A stretch of 64,000 bases of DNA, from the NCBI GenBank assembly GCA_039566865.1, contig CM076947.1:2735501-2799500 (forward strand), in the 5' to 3' direction. The notes beneath the pieces are model-generated. The model was given only the letters and a program-made list of their open reading frames with translations. It was not told the origin of the DNA and did not search any database. Position numbers and translations under genes: made by a program. Positions 33,546 through 44,990 of the stretch are shown here, in pieces. Within the stretch, counting starts at the first letter, position 1, and the number at the start of each line of letters is the position of its first letter. The stretch is from Aurelia coerulea (lineage: Eukaryota; Cnidaria; Scyphozoa; Semaeostomeae; Ulmaridae).

Positions 33546-36500
33546 CTAACGGGCACATTTTTTAAGATAAACTTTACTTTTATGATCTTCGATCCATTTG
33601 AACATTGCTGTAATATCTACTGATGCCAGTAGGCTACCCTTCACACCAGAAAAATGTTTATATGTCCTCCCATGCGTGTAAGTAAGTGCCTTTTGGTCAT
33701 GCAGTTCTTTGACAATCTTCTTCATGTCTCCTTCTAAGGATTGACTCACATGTGCACCTGATCTTTTCCCTACACCACAACTATTGTCAAAATTGTCTAA
33801 TAGCTGTTTATTCACTCCAAGAGATCTGCAGTACCTGTCAATCGCATCCTTGCTGAGAGCATTAGGCCCTAGATTTCTGATCACAGTCTTTATGAGTTTA
33901 TTAAAATGTTCTAGAGCCAAATCAAGTGGAATATTTCTTGCTACACCATTTTTGGACTTATAAAATCGATTCCAAGTAAGACTGTGCGCAGCTCTTGGAC
34001 TAAGGAAGCAATTGATTTGGCAAAGTAGGTACATTGCTTCTAAAGCATACTTTCTACTGCTTGTTCCATCTGCTTTAAGATATGGAAGCATAAACTTCCA
34101 GCATCTGATTACCCTTTGGCCATCTCCTTCTTTGATAGCATCAAGAAAATTCCTTATCAACATTCCAATTTCAAGAAGGGCCAGTTGATAATTTAACATG
34201 TCATCTTGCTCTTCCTTCGATTCAGTGTTCTCCTTGGTGTCAGTAAAAGTCATGCCATGTGTTTTCTCATGCTCTCTGCGTCTCTTACCATCAAAGCGGT
34301 ATGTTCTTGAGCATCCTGGAAATCTGCATTTGAAACGGCCAGTTGCAACTGTTGCCGCTGTATCTGCTTCTTTCGCCTTCCTAAGCTTCTCAAGGAGATC
34401 CCTAACTCTGTCAGCTCTCAACACATATTTATCCACAATTCGTTTGGACAGATCCATCACAAATGTAGCTCTTTGAGACTTTTTGTTTTTTTGAACCTCA
34501 TATTCTGCCATGTCTGGAATGTCATTGAACCCTTCCAATTTCAACTCAACCATTGCAGCTGCAACTATTCTTGAATTTATTTCCAGTTCAAAGAACTTTT
34601 TACATGCACTCACATTATGGCTCACATCTGTGCTCACGTTGCGTCTGTTTATAAGGATGCGATCACTGTACATTGTGCATTTGTCATTTGAGGATGTGGT
34701 GTGATAGAAGTGATTATAGGCCAGCTGAAATGAACAACAAACAATATCTCAGTCTTAGAATTCATAAGCACTTTCTATGAGGTGGTTTTTCAAATCTTTT
34801 TGCAATAAAAGAAATTTCACATGATGAATTTTAACCAATCAATTACAATAGACGATTACGCTAAAGATGGCGGAGAGGAACTTTTTACCAAGATGCACTG
34901 CGCTCTTTAATCAAATTCCTACAGAATCGTTAAAGATTTGCAATTAAAATGCAATGCATGTTGGTAAAAAGTTCCTCGCCGCCATCTAGCGTAATCATCT
35001 ATGGTCCCTTGACCTGGTTCATACAATACAGCACATACCGCTGTATAGTATCTTCAATTATTCTAAGATAAAATTTGGTGTAATGCATACATCAGTAACC
35101 TCTGTGTTCCGGCCTTGCTAATACACCACAGAAACAGTTACACATATAGATCATTCCCTGAAGAATCCTTACTATAACATGAAGGATTCTTGCAAATTAT
35201 TATGAGATCATGAGAATTCTTGACATTTTAATCTTACAGTACTGTATACCGGGTGCGCCAAAATAAACTATGCATTTTTGGCAGGCCACAGTAAATCGTA
35301 CACTGGACCGATTTTGAAGATTTATGACTTAATCTATAGCAGAAAGCCTGAATTGGATTCTAGGATTTTTTACAAATTTTTCCGTTTTCACTTTTTAGAA
35401 CTACAAGCGAGTTTCTTAAAATTTTCGTTTTCGAAAACACTGAAAACCATCAAAAAACGTTGATCAAATTTTCTAAAGAATCAACATGAATGGACAAAGG
35501 GAAAACATTTTCAGCATGATTTGGAGATTTGGAAATTGATTATTGTAAACTTCTGCACGAGCGTTATTTCAACGATTGGCCTGTTGCGAAATTCTGTTGT
35601 AGTTACAATAAAGTACCGCCCCAAAAGCAGTCACAAAATCAAAAATGTAACAAGACTCCATGCTTGCTGGCCCCATGACGCTTCCTCGCTTGTCTTTTTA
35701 ACCCTCTTGACACAGGAACGCAACCTGCACCAAAGCATAAATTCAATGACATTACAAAAGAAAAGACATTCCTTTATATCCTTAAAATATTATTACATTT
35801 CTCCCAATATAGTACGAACTCTCATAAAGCAGCTTACAATTAGTCGATTTCTAAATCCCAAATCACCACAAAAAAGTTTTCTCTTTGTCTATTCATATCG
35901 ATTCTTTAGAAAGCTTGATCGATGTTTTTTGATCGTTTTCAGTGTTTTCGAAAACTAAAATTTCAAGGAACTCGCTTGTAGCTCTAAAAACTGAAAACAG
36001 AAAAATTTGCAAAAAATCCTAGAATCTAATTCTGGCTTTCTGCTAACTATTAAATCATAAATCTTCAAAATCGGTCCTGTTTACAATTTATCGTGGCCTG
36101 CCAAACGTGCATAGTTTATTTTGGCGCACCCTGTACATTAATTGAAAAATGAAAATTGAAAAGTGTGCTGAAAAATCTGTCTGTTTTTTGCGTCCGTTTT
36201 TCTCCTAGTACCTATTATTCATTAATTGAAAATGTCCATTATCAAGTAGATTTCTTGCCATAGTATTATTGGTCATGATATCGAGGGTGCAGTGTTTTTC
36301 GAACCCAACTTCTTGCTTAACTGGTAAGGCAGTAAAGAAAACTCTAAAATCTTACCTCTAAAAATTTCATTCCTCCATGAAAATCAGCAATTTCAAAATG
36401 AAGACCATCATGCCTCTCCTCTGCTGTTTGCCCATTACAAACTTCCAAAATGCCATTAACTCCCCTTTCTACAGTTAGTTGGTCTCCAACAACACCTTGG

Positions 36501-39500
36501 TCTACCATTTCTTTTTTTCCATATTTATAAAAGCTTGGGACATATTGTTGGAGCTTACCAAGAATTTTCTGCATCCCATCAGCTGTATTTTCATCCTCGT
36601 ATATAACACCAAGAAGAGTCTAAAATTGCAATTTATATTTTATTCAAATCAATGCTCAAATTTTAGATCAATGTGATTGCAGGCTATTATGCTAAAGATG
36701 GCAGCTGGGAACTTTATACCAGGATGCGCTGCGTTCTTCAATCGAATTCCTATTGAATCGTCAAAGATTTGTTATTCAAGCGCAATGCATCTTGGTAAAC
36801 AGTTCCTTGCCGCCATCTTTAACGTAATCGTCTATTGGAACTTATATCATTGTTTTATGTTACAGATGAAAACTAATTGCAGGAAATTTGCCATTTTTTC
36901 ACAGGAAAATTTTGATACTGTATATTCTCAGGAATGTTGATATGGAGTGTGTTTCCTGTCTCCATTTCTCATGTACCAACTGTGTTTTGTGATGCTTTTC
37001 ACTTGAGTGATGTCTTTTACTACTAGATGACCCAATAATTTACAAATATCTTTAAATTTTCTCTTTGTTTTATTTGTATGAAAAACCAAAACATATTTGA
37101 CAGACATAAGTTATTTTATTCTCTTGCAAGAGACACAATGAAAATACGGCATGAAAAAGCTTTGTTATGGACATGCATAGGAAACGAAGATACAGTAAGT
37201 GATAAAGGATAAAGGATGAAGGATAAAGAATGGTCCAATAATGGCCCTGTACTGAATGTACAGCACATATTCATTAAGTATAGCTGCATTTGATTTTCTG
37301 TAAAATGTTTGGTGCATTTTAATTAGTAAAGATATCTAGTGCAGTGGACTACAATCACAATAGACTTACAGAATCTGTCTGAAGTTTCATCTCATTTGAG
37401 TATCTGTGAGGAATGTGGTGGATTGCACCATCTTTGAAATCTGCCATGCATGGCAAATTCTCAGTGAGGATTCTTCCCACAAGACTGACATAATCTTTGC
37501 GCTGTTGATTGTGTTCCATTTTGCTTGGGCAGAATATCCCATTGTCTAATTCCTTTAGTGTAGATGTTGGTGCAGTATCTGGAAGATGACTACTGGAAAT
37601 CCTATTTTCAGTGGATAGAAGTGAGCAATAATGAGCATCTGGATTTTGATGCTGCTCTGTCATGTCATGGGTATATTGGTGTATGTCTATGTTGTCAAGG
37701 ATAAGTTTTCGTCCTATGTCTGGCTGTAACTTTGCATATTTCTGATCAACAGCTGGTACACATCTGACACCTTCCACACTGACACTGGTTTCTCTTTGTT
37801 CTACAATTTCTAGCCGTTTATCGCTGCTTGTACCTGAAATGGATCTGTCATCGATAAATCGCTGAAATACAGATGATGGCTTCTCAAATTGATGCTGTTC
37901 CTCACCATTTTCATCTAAGTTTTTGAATGATTCCAAGATTTGCTTGGCTACAGATTTCTTGTATTCAACTTTCAGCTTTTCATGCTTATCCTAGGGAAGA
38001 AAATAATATTGAGTGCATTAAAATAGGTAATCCAATGATCCCAAACATATTGTAGCCCAAAATTGTTTTGAACAATGGATGTCATTTTATTACAAAAGAC
38101 TACAAACTAGGTAATGTATCATTCGAAAGAGCTTGTCTAACTGGAACTTGAATCTTCTAAGGGTTGTGAAATTTTATTCACTTAAGGAGGTTTTAGTCCA
38201 TCAGGAATTTAAAAAGCTTTTTGTTTACAAACCTTTCTGACCTCATATAGACTGTTCATGATTAAAAAGCAATGGTCTTTGCAAATATTAATACAAAGCT
38301 ACATTTTCTTGCATAGAATGACTGGTTTGGCAGTTTTCTGTCTATGATGCACTATGTATCATCTGATTAGGCTTTAAACACCCCTGAAGTTTTGCATTAT
38401 ATCTCAACTTACTGGAACCAGAGCACAACCAATTTCTTCTTTCTTCTCTGGAATTACTTCTTTATCACATTGGGCAGTCCTTCTGTATCCTTCATTTCGT
38501 ACTTTCTCTAGAATTTTGTGATCATAATCTTTACCAAATAGAGTGAGCTTTCTATAGAAGTATGTATGCGAAGGCATGAGGCGAAGTGCTTGCATTCTGT
38601 TCAGGCAGGACTGCAAAAAAATGATTTACAGTTTATCAATGATCATGGACAAAAGGTTTCCGAGTTGTACTGAGCATGTGCATAGCATGTTGACTCACAG
38701 TGACATATCAGTCTTCATACCGTGCAAGATGAAGATCATTGATATATTCTTGAGTTCCTCCAATTCTTGATTCTGATGAGGATAAAAAGTTCACTTTTTG
38801 AATAACCCACAGCAAGTGGCTGTCAGTCTCTTCATCAAATCAATTGTTGTAGGGTCTGCATTTGAAATGGCTAAAAAACTAAAATTATAGGAATGATCCA
38901 AAAATTTAGTGTGAATATCAAAGGGAAAAAAGCATCTAAATCAATAAATTTGTACCCTTTCTACTTCTTCACAGTAAAAAAGCTGCTCACAGGTGGAGCA
39001 ACAACTTTTCTGGCATGATAAAACAAGCTACACCTCCAGCATGGTCTATCCTACTCTGGTTCTGATATTTAGACTTACCATGAATCCTGAATGTCTGATG
39101 AGTATTGCCATTAGAAGCTGAACAGCTGTCATATTCTTAGATCTATGTTTCAAACACACAGCAGCAGCTATGTCAACTGGTGGTATCCATTTATTCTCTG
39201 TATCTTTCACATTTAGAGATGCTGTCCTCATTACTAACAACAACAATGGTGCCTTCTCTGCTAATTCTTTCACAAGCGTGTCAAATGAAAATTCTAGCAT
39301 GCTGTTCTTGTCTGTTTTTCGTAGGCAACTATCAGTGCGCTTTTTACCCTCTTTGTCAGACTTTTTGAGACACATTGATACACTCTCTTTGTGAATTTGC
39401 TTTGCAACTTCTTCAAACAAGTGTTTTCTGATGGGTTCACAATGCCATGCAGCCCTAGATATTTGCTTAAATGTTCCTCTGCAGAGCATTTTCCCTAGTG

Positions 39501-40337
39501 GTGCTAGAATGTCAGGCAATATTTTCACTCTTTTTTCTGCACTCCATTGGATCTCAACACTTACTGGACACTCATTTGGCACTTTCCTTCGCTTGGCACT
39601 TGGTTCCTGTTCTTGGTAAAATGGCTTTTTGGCTTTTGGCACTGGTGTGGAAGAGTCGATGCAGTTTATTTTTCTTTTCTCTGGGCTAAAAGGAAACATA
39701 AAAATTAACAGGTGGTGTATATAACATGAAAATGCAACGCTACAGTATATCAAAATGGCTAGGGCTCAGCTATTGATTGATTTCACTTTTTGAATTTTCT
39801 GTTATTGAGTGAGTAGAAAGCTGTCTAAGTACTTTGAGGTTGCAAGGAATCAACACTGCTCCTACCATGTCTTAATTTTAGTTTCCTTCTGCAGAGAGCA
39901 AAGTCGAGTCAAGCACAACAGACACAGAGCAGAGTCGTCTAATGCATGCATAATGATTAGGCTACAGATAGAAATATGTAAAAGCCATGCCATGTTTCCA
40001 AGTTCCTAGCAACCAAAGGCAACTTTTAGATATTCTCTTACCTGGAAAAACAATCATCGTCTTCGTAAGGTTCTTTTGATTTCTGGCAACGATAATATTG
40101 TTGATAATATTGATCTCGCAGCTCGGTTGTTATCTCATCCAGTTTCTCTTTCAGAGCATTTCTTTTCCTGAACTTTGCAAGACAAGACTTACAAATATAG
40201 TCCGACAACAGCAACACGTCAAAAGGCAAATTTTCGATTTCTTTTCTGGCGTTTGATTTTCCAGAAACAAGGTTACGATCGGTCGGTTTTATTATTTCTT
40301 TCCCGCACAATACACATCCATCCGAATTGGCGGCCAT
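33546..40337 (-). CDS. DUF6589-like transposon protein (candidate transposase), six exons
   Basis: Minus-strand exons 40337-40042, 39685-39079, 38610-38413, 37990-37370, 36619-36356 and 34724-33546 join with GT-AG introns and preserved frame to 1,054 codons plus stop. The N-terminus has a zinc-like Cys set (GCVLCGKE ... CKSCLAKF). Exon 4 is disordered. Exon 5 holds LLGVIYEDEN, YVPSFY, GDQLTVERG and ADFHGGMKFLE. Exon 6 has a C2H2 zinc finger (CRFPGCSRTYRFDGKRRREH) and the block IRCWKFMLPYLKADG, YALEAMYLLCQ, SLTWNRFYKSKNG, NIPLDLALEHFNKLIK, which I recognise as typical of DUF6589 proteins repeated in corals and some fungi. The conserved acidic GDQLT and ADFH motifs suggest an RNase H-like core, but that is inference. 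It converges on the helicase. It is the best candidate for the element's transposase. Confidence 0.75.
34849..35001. mobile_element. 153 bp MITE (GACGATTACGCTAAAGATGGCGG)
   Basis: TA-flanked inverted ends GACGATTACGCTAAAGATGG and CCATCTAGCGTAATCATC, with mirrored AACTTTTTACCAA. It lies in intron 5 of the DUF6589-like gene. The ends resemble short Tc1/mariner MITEs. Confidence 0.8.
35247..36135. mobile_element. Fold-back MITE, mariner-type ends (TACCGGGTGCGCCAAAATA)
   Basis: 889 bp with arms of about 210 bp: TACCGGGTGCGCCAAAATA at the left and TATTTTGGCGCACCCTGTA at the right, both including TA. Mirrored inner blocks include GTTTTCGAAAACACTGAAAA. It lies in intron 5 of the DUF6589-like gene. 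Confidence 0.85.
36682..36834. mobile_element. Second copy of the 153 bp MITE, intron 4
   Basis: TATTATGCTAAAGATGGC to GCCATCTTTAACGTAATCG. Same core (AATGCATCTTGGTAAA) as 34849-35001, in the same orientation. About 80% identical by eye. Confidence 0.75.
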
Positions 40338-40403
40338 TTTGTCAGATCCCAGTCAAACGCATAGCGCATAAATTATGATTGATATCTGCATACATTAGAT
40401 AAG

Positions 40404-40478
40404 TCTTCGGCAAGCTTTTGGTCTTTAGTTCGCAGACACTTTCCTCCTTCGTGGAGGTTTGAGTCTGCACGCAGGCTA
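40404..40478 (-). repeat. Right 75 bp TIR
   Basis: Reverse complement of 30851-30925 with one mismatch. It lies about 65 bp upstream of the DUF6589-like start codon and may supply its promoter. Confidence 0.9.
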
Positions 40479-40639
40479 TTTCTCCATGGGTACGAACGGA
40501 AATTCAAAAAAAGAACTGATTGAAACATGGATTTGTTGTGCTCGAAAATCTCAAATTTCAAATGAAACATCAACTAAATAAAGAGGAGTTATTGCTATTG
40601 ACCAGCAAAGTTTCTCAAAAATTTACGAAACGATGTTTT

Positions 40640-41893
40640 GGATTAATAATAATAATAATAAAACCATATTTATACAGGTAAACTTGTTCAGCAAAATGGA
40701 TTTGCTGCTATCAACCAAGGACCTGTCAACCTAAAATACCTAAATATATAATTTACACCAATATAGTTTTAAAAGTTATTTACAATAATAGAGTTTAAAG
40801 AAAATTTTAAAAGTCAAAGTTAAAATCCTTGCAGTAAGTCTTGAACTTCAAAACTGATGTTTCGCTCTTTAGTTTGTTTGAAACTTTATTAAATATTTTT
40901 GCACCCTGGAATGCAAAAGTTTTCCGTCCTGCTTCAGATTTTACTCTTGGGAGCAATAAATTGTGTTCATTTCCACGAGTTCCTTTGCAGTGTTTTACAC
41001 GGTGAAAGTATTCCCTAAAGTCAGGTGGTGCAAGACCGTTCAAGCATTTGAAGACCTCAACTGCACACATTCTGTTTCTGATGTGGTTTACTGATGGTAG
41101 TTTTACACTATTTCTTCTACCATTTATAATCTTTAACGATCGTATTTGGATGTTCTCAAATCGTTGTTTCTTAGATTCTGACATATCTATAAAAATGTTG
41201 TTGCAGTATATTAGGAGTGGCAGTATCATAACTCTGTATATTGTTTCTGCTGCATGAGGCGTCAAGTTCGGTCTTATCCTGGACAATAATTTGACTCTCG
41301 AGCTTGCCTTTTTAAGATTTTTTTCGATGTGTTCTGCATACGTCAGGCTTTTATCCATTATGACCCCTAAATATTTATAGGCTGCTGATTCAGCAATTTT
41401 TAATCCATTCAGCTTGACTTCAAATGCGGTCGATTTAGATGTTTTTTGATGTGTCCCGTAAAGAACGCACTCTGTTTTTGATTTCTTCAGATTTATAACT
41501 AGGTTATTTTCATTGAACCAGCAAGCAATCTGTTCTAATTCACTGCTCAAGACATTTTCAATTTCAGTACTTGTTTTTCCGGCATAGAACAAAACAGTGT
41601 CATCAGCATAGAGAATTATATTACATAATTTTAGATTTGTCTCGATGTCATTTATTAGTAATATAAACATCAATGGACCAAGGATAGATCCTTGCGGAAC
41701 CCCACAAAAAATTGGTTGCATTTCAGAGCTTTGTCCATCGTGTACAACAAATTGCTTTCTGTTAAACAAATAACTATTAAACCATGACATTTCTCTCTCT
41801 TTGATGCCATAAATCGATAATTTGGACAGAAGTCGTGCATGATCCAAAGTATCGAATGCCTTGCTTAAATCAATAAAAACTGCACCAGTCTAA
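40640..41893 (-). mobile_element. 5'-truncated LINE with RT and 3' TTA tail
   Basis: The minus-strand frame starts without an ATG at about 41893 with AVFIDLSKAFDTLDHA (motif A). It continues through CGVPQGSILGPLMF (motif B) and YADDTVLFYAG (motif C), then NLKKSKTECVLYG and YKYLGVIMD. It ends with the maturase-like C-terminal part to the stop at 40807. Upstream of motif A everything is missing, a typical 5' truncation. The 3' end at about 40640 carries a (TTA)n tail, as in CR1/L2-type elements. No internal stop is seen in about 346 codons, so the insertion is fairly young. It lies 160 bp outside the RecQ transposon. Confidence 0.9.
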
Positions 41894-41987
41894 AAAATAT
41901 CCACGCATGAATGGAGATCATCAGATACGATGTGCTAATGTTGGGCATGCATGTGCAGTTTTTGAGTTAATGTAAATACTGTAAGAT

Positions 41988-42281
41988 ACTGCCATGAATG
42001 ATGTATGATACTTTTTTCCACTATTTTTTGCCTTCTTCTTGTGTGATTGTTTTTTCGCCTCTTAATTGCTGCTAGCCTCTTTATCGTGTACTCATCCAGT
42101 GAAAATGGCACAAGAATACGATAAAGAGGCTTTCGACGATAAAGGCGAAAAGATCACACAGCCCCATTTTCGTTTGCGCGATATGACGTCACTTTGCTCA
42201 AATTGCTTATTTGAATACATAATTTCACAAGGAGAAGGTGAACAATAGTGCAAAAAAGTATCGTACATCATTCATAGCAGT
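41988..42281. mobile_element. 294 bp fold-back element
   Basis: Inverted ends ACTGCCATGAATGATGTATGATAC and GTATCGTACATCATTCATAGCAGT. A second inner inversion pairs CTCTTTATCGTGTACTCATCC-like sequence with ATACGATAAAGAGGC. No gene. Confidence 0.75.
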
Positions 42282-44334
42282 AGCAGTATTGTACTTTATC
42301 ATCAATCATACCAACCCAAGACTTGTCCTTTAGAGTTATTTCTCTGATATTGACTTTAGCTTGCTGTTTGCATTTACCCTATGTGTCCTTCAGTAATATC
42401 AATTATATGAATACTGGGTGAAGCAATAAGAGGCAATTCCCATTTGAAAAATACTGCTCCTTGAATATCAAAGCAATAACATAAAAAACTGTCTTGTTTC
42501 ATTGCCAAATCTTCATTTAGATTATTAGTAATTCACCTGGCCTCATTACATTGTCTTTTTTATAAATACATTCAGTACAGTTTCAGTTTAGTTTCCCTAC
42601 AATATCAAGATGTAGTGACCAGCTGTTTTTGTCGTTTCGTCAAGATTTTCAACAAGATTTTTGACTTTGTTTACCTTTACTGTCAAGGGTTGAGGCGCTG
42701 AACAGACCCTTGCATTCGAAAATAGAATTAAATATTGTAAATTTTTTTCTCTTGGAATTTGCATAACAAAAGTATAATGTATTGCAATGGCTTCGATTCG
42801 CTCGGCCGAACACAACATTCAAACTCTCTTACTTTCAGAAATCAAAATGTGCATTCTTTCGGGATTTTTCTCTGCCAAGTCTGCCAGCTCTACCGTTTTC
42901 TGAATGTGCCTTCTTTTGGCAACTTAGACTTTTCTCTGCGAAGCGTACAGTGCCATTTTCAGAAGACTTTGCAGACTTCAGGGCCCTTCAGATGCCCAAA
43001 AGAAGATGCCTTTGGAAGAGCGTAGATTTTACGATAAAGCTGCGACGGCCTAAATCTATCACAGCTGCGGTCAAGATTTTATGCTGCAGTCATAAATTTT
43101 GGTAGCTATGCGTTGCTAGGGGGCATATTCCCTTCATGCATTGCGTGAAATGAGGTCCGCCATTTTTTCCGTAATCGTCTATTGGTCATTCATTCCCATT
43201 AACAGGGGAGATTCCCTGCAGCAAAGCCCTGTCAGGAAATCTGCAAAAACATGTGAAGACAATGAGCTTAATTTCCCTAATTTCCTTGGTTTACCTTCCT
43301 TACAATAATGCCACTTAATGTGTACTTTGGGGGGAAGACTTTTTATGCTTCTAAGGGGAGCATAGCATGTGCTAAAGTACGTTCAAATCAATACTGTAAG
43401 GTAGAAATAATGGGAAAATTTGCCCATGAGTTTAGCACCTTTTTTAATCCTTCTCAAAGAGATTTTCTTGAGAAAACAATCCGCTTGGAAAATCTAAGCA
43501 GAGTGACCAACTTTAACCAGGTAAATTTCATGATGTATTCAAACATGTCCATTGTTAAATGAGTACTCAATAGCTAGCGAGCAACCAGGATTTCTCCTTT
43601 TTTGTTAAATGATATATTTGTAAATATAATAGCCTTTCAAATGAGAATTATTTTGATGAACTCACCTGGTACCTGGATTTAACCATTATGATTGATTGAT
43701 AGAATTTTTGGTAGTAAGAAACTTTTCCTGCATCCTAGAACTATTTGAATTTCATCGGAGCAGTACTCCCAGAATACCACAATTTCTCAACTTCTGTATT
43801 CCCTCAAAGATTGCTGTCAGTGAAAATTAAGAAATATTCCATTTCTATACATGTAGTTGACCAAAAGAAAAGCAACGAGAATGAATCCACTGCCTCCTTG
43901 GAAAAAGACACTGGCGCATTAGATGCTGAGATGGCATGTTTATTGGAAAAATTTCAGTTGGAGGGTTGCAGAAATGAAGACAAATGCATTGAGTTTTCAC
44001 GGAAAACAAATGTCCTTGTTTTTGCGGGCAAGTGTGCTCTTGTGTATACCCACCCTGAAGCTATCATCAGCCCCTCATGCTCAGTGCACAAAATGTTGAT
44101 CAGCAGCACATACCAGAAACATGTTGTTGCCTGTGTGATTGATGAAGCTCATTGTATTGTGGATTGGGGAACAAAGTACGTATACAATGTATTTACTTGA
44201 AATGTAAATTTATTGGCTACCAGGTGAAGAAGCTCTTCCTCTTACTTATTCCAATGAAGAAAACAAGGGAGTGACAGGCTGGCCAACAAAGGGGTCTATA
44301 TAATAGCTATATCCGTATAGAAAAACTAAAATTA

Positions 44335-44990
44335 GTTCTTTTCTGCTTTAGCAGCAACATAAATGTCGTTAACAAGTGCTGTCCAATGTCTCTCTTGCGC
44401 TAGTGTTCTTAAGCTTTCGAGATCATTTGTCGATTTGAACTGGGTTATGCTGAATTTTTGAACGTGGCATGTTTCTTCAGCATAATTATTGTGTAATGAA
44501 ACTGGCAATGCAATTACTGGTCTTCCGCCAAACTTCTTTGCAGTGTTTGATATTCTTTTTGCTTTTCTATGTTATTGACGAGAGCTGAACAATTATATTT
44601 TTTGTTACTGTTTGAGGTTTTTTGCCGGTACAATTTGTGGAATTCGATTTCTATTTTGCAAATTACAAGCCTGTGATCGCTATCTACCAAGGTGTTTGAA
44701 AAAGACCTTGCATCGATTAAACAATGTTTTTTGCTCATAGGACAGATGATATAGTCAATTTGATTAAAAATGTTTATATTAGTGCCGTTTCTTTCACGAG
44801 TATTCTGCCAGGTTGTTATGTGGCGTGCTGGATGTTTGAAACTACTGTTGCTTATAAATAGTTGATGAAGTACATAAGTCGATCAGACTTTGTCCTGAGT
44901 CATTTCGAAAACCTCGAGAGTATTTGCCAACACACGGTTCTTTAATTTTGGATTTGCCAATCGCTGCATATAAGTAATAAAGGGGTCTGT
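44335..44990 (-). mobile_element. LINE endonuclease-region fragment in an intron
   Basis: The minus strand encodes NIFNQIDYIICP, then LIDARSFSNTLVDSDHRLV, the SDH motif near the end of APE-type LINE endonucleases, followed by the linker (FHKLYRQKTSNSNKKYNC). It is a truncated fragment without RT, inserted in the helicase pseudogene's third intron. Confidence 0.65.

Larger units (their letters stand above)
30851..40478. mobile_element. Apparently intact 9.6 kb transposon carrying RecQ helicase and DUF6589-like genes
   Basis: The ends TAGCCTGCGTGCAGACTC are inverted repeats matching over 75 bp with a single mismatch. They are flanked by a perfect 9 bp duplication TTTCTCCAT (30842-30850 and 40479-40487). 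Two convergent genes fill it: a RecQ-type helicase (plus) and a six-exon DUF6589-like gene (minus). No frameshift or stop was found in either spliced frame. Both start codons lie about 140 bp from the nearest end. Four MITEs sit in introns and none in exons. The near-identical TIRs and perfect duplication suggest a recent insertion. The superfamily is uncertain: helicase-bearing elements have been reported in Academ (AcademH), but as I recall those have 3-4 bp duplications, so the 9 bp here does not fit simply. Confidence 0.85.

Noticed and set aside
39170..39689. Plus-strand frames opposite exon 2 of the DUF6589-like gene
   Set aside because: The minus strand has correct splice sites and a continuous product; the plus frames are complements.
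30851..40478. Assignment of the RecQ transposon to Academ (AcademH)
   Set aside because: Helicase content fits, but the perfect 9 bp duplication differs from the 3-4 bp I recall for Academ, so I left the superfamily open.
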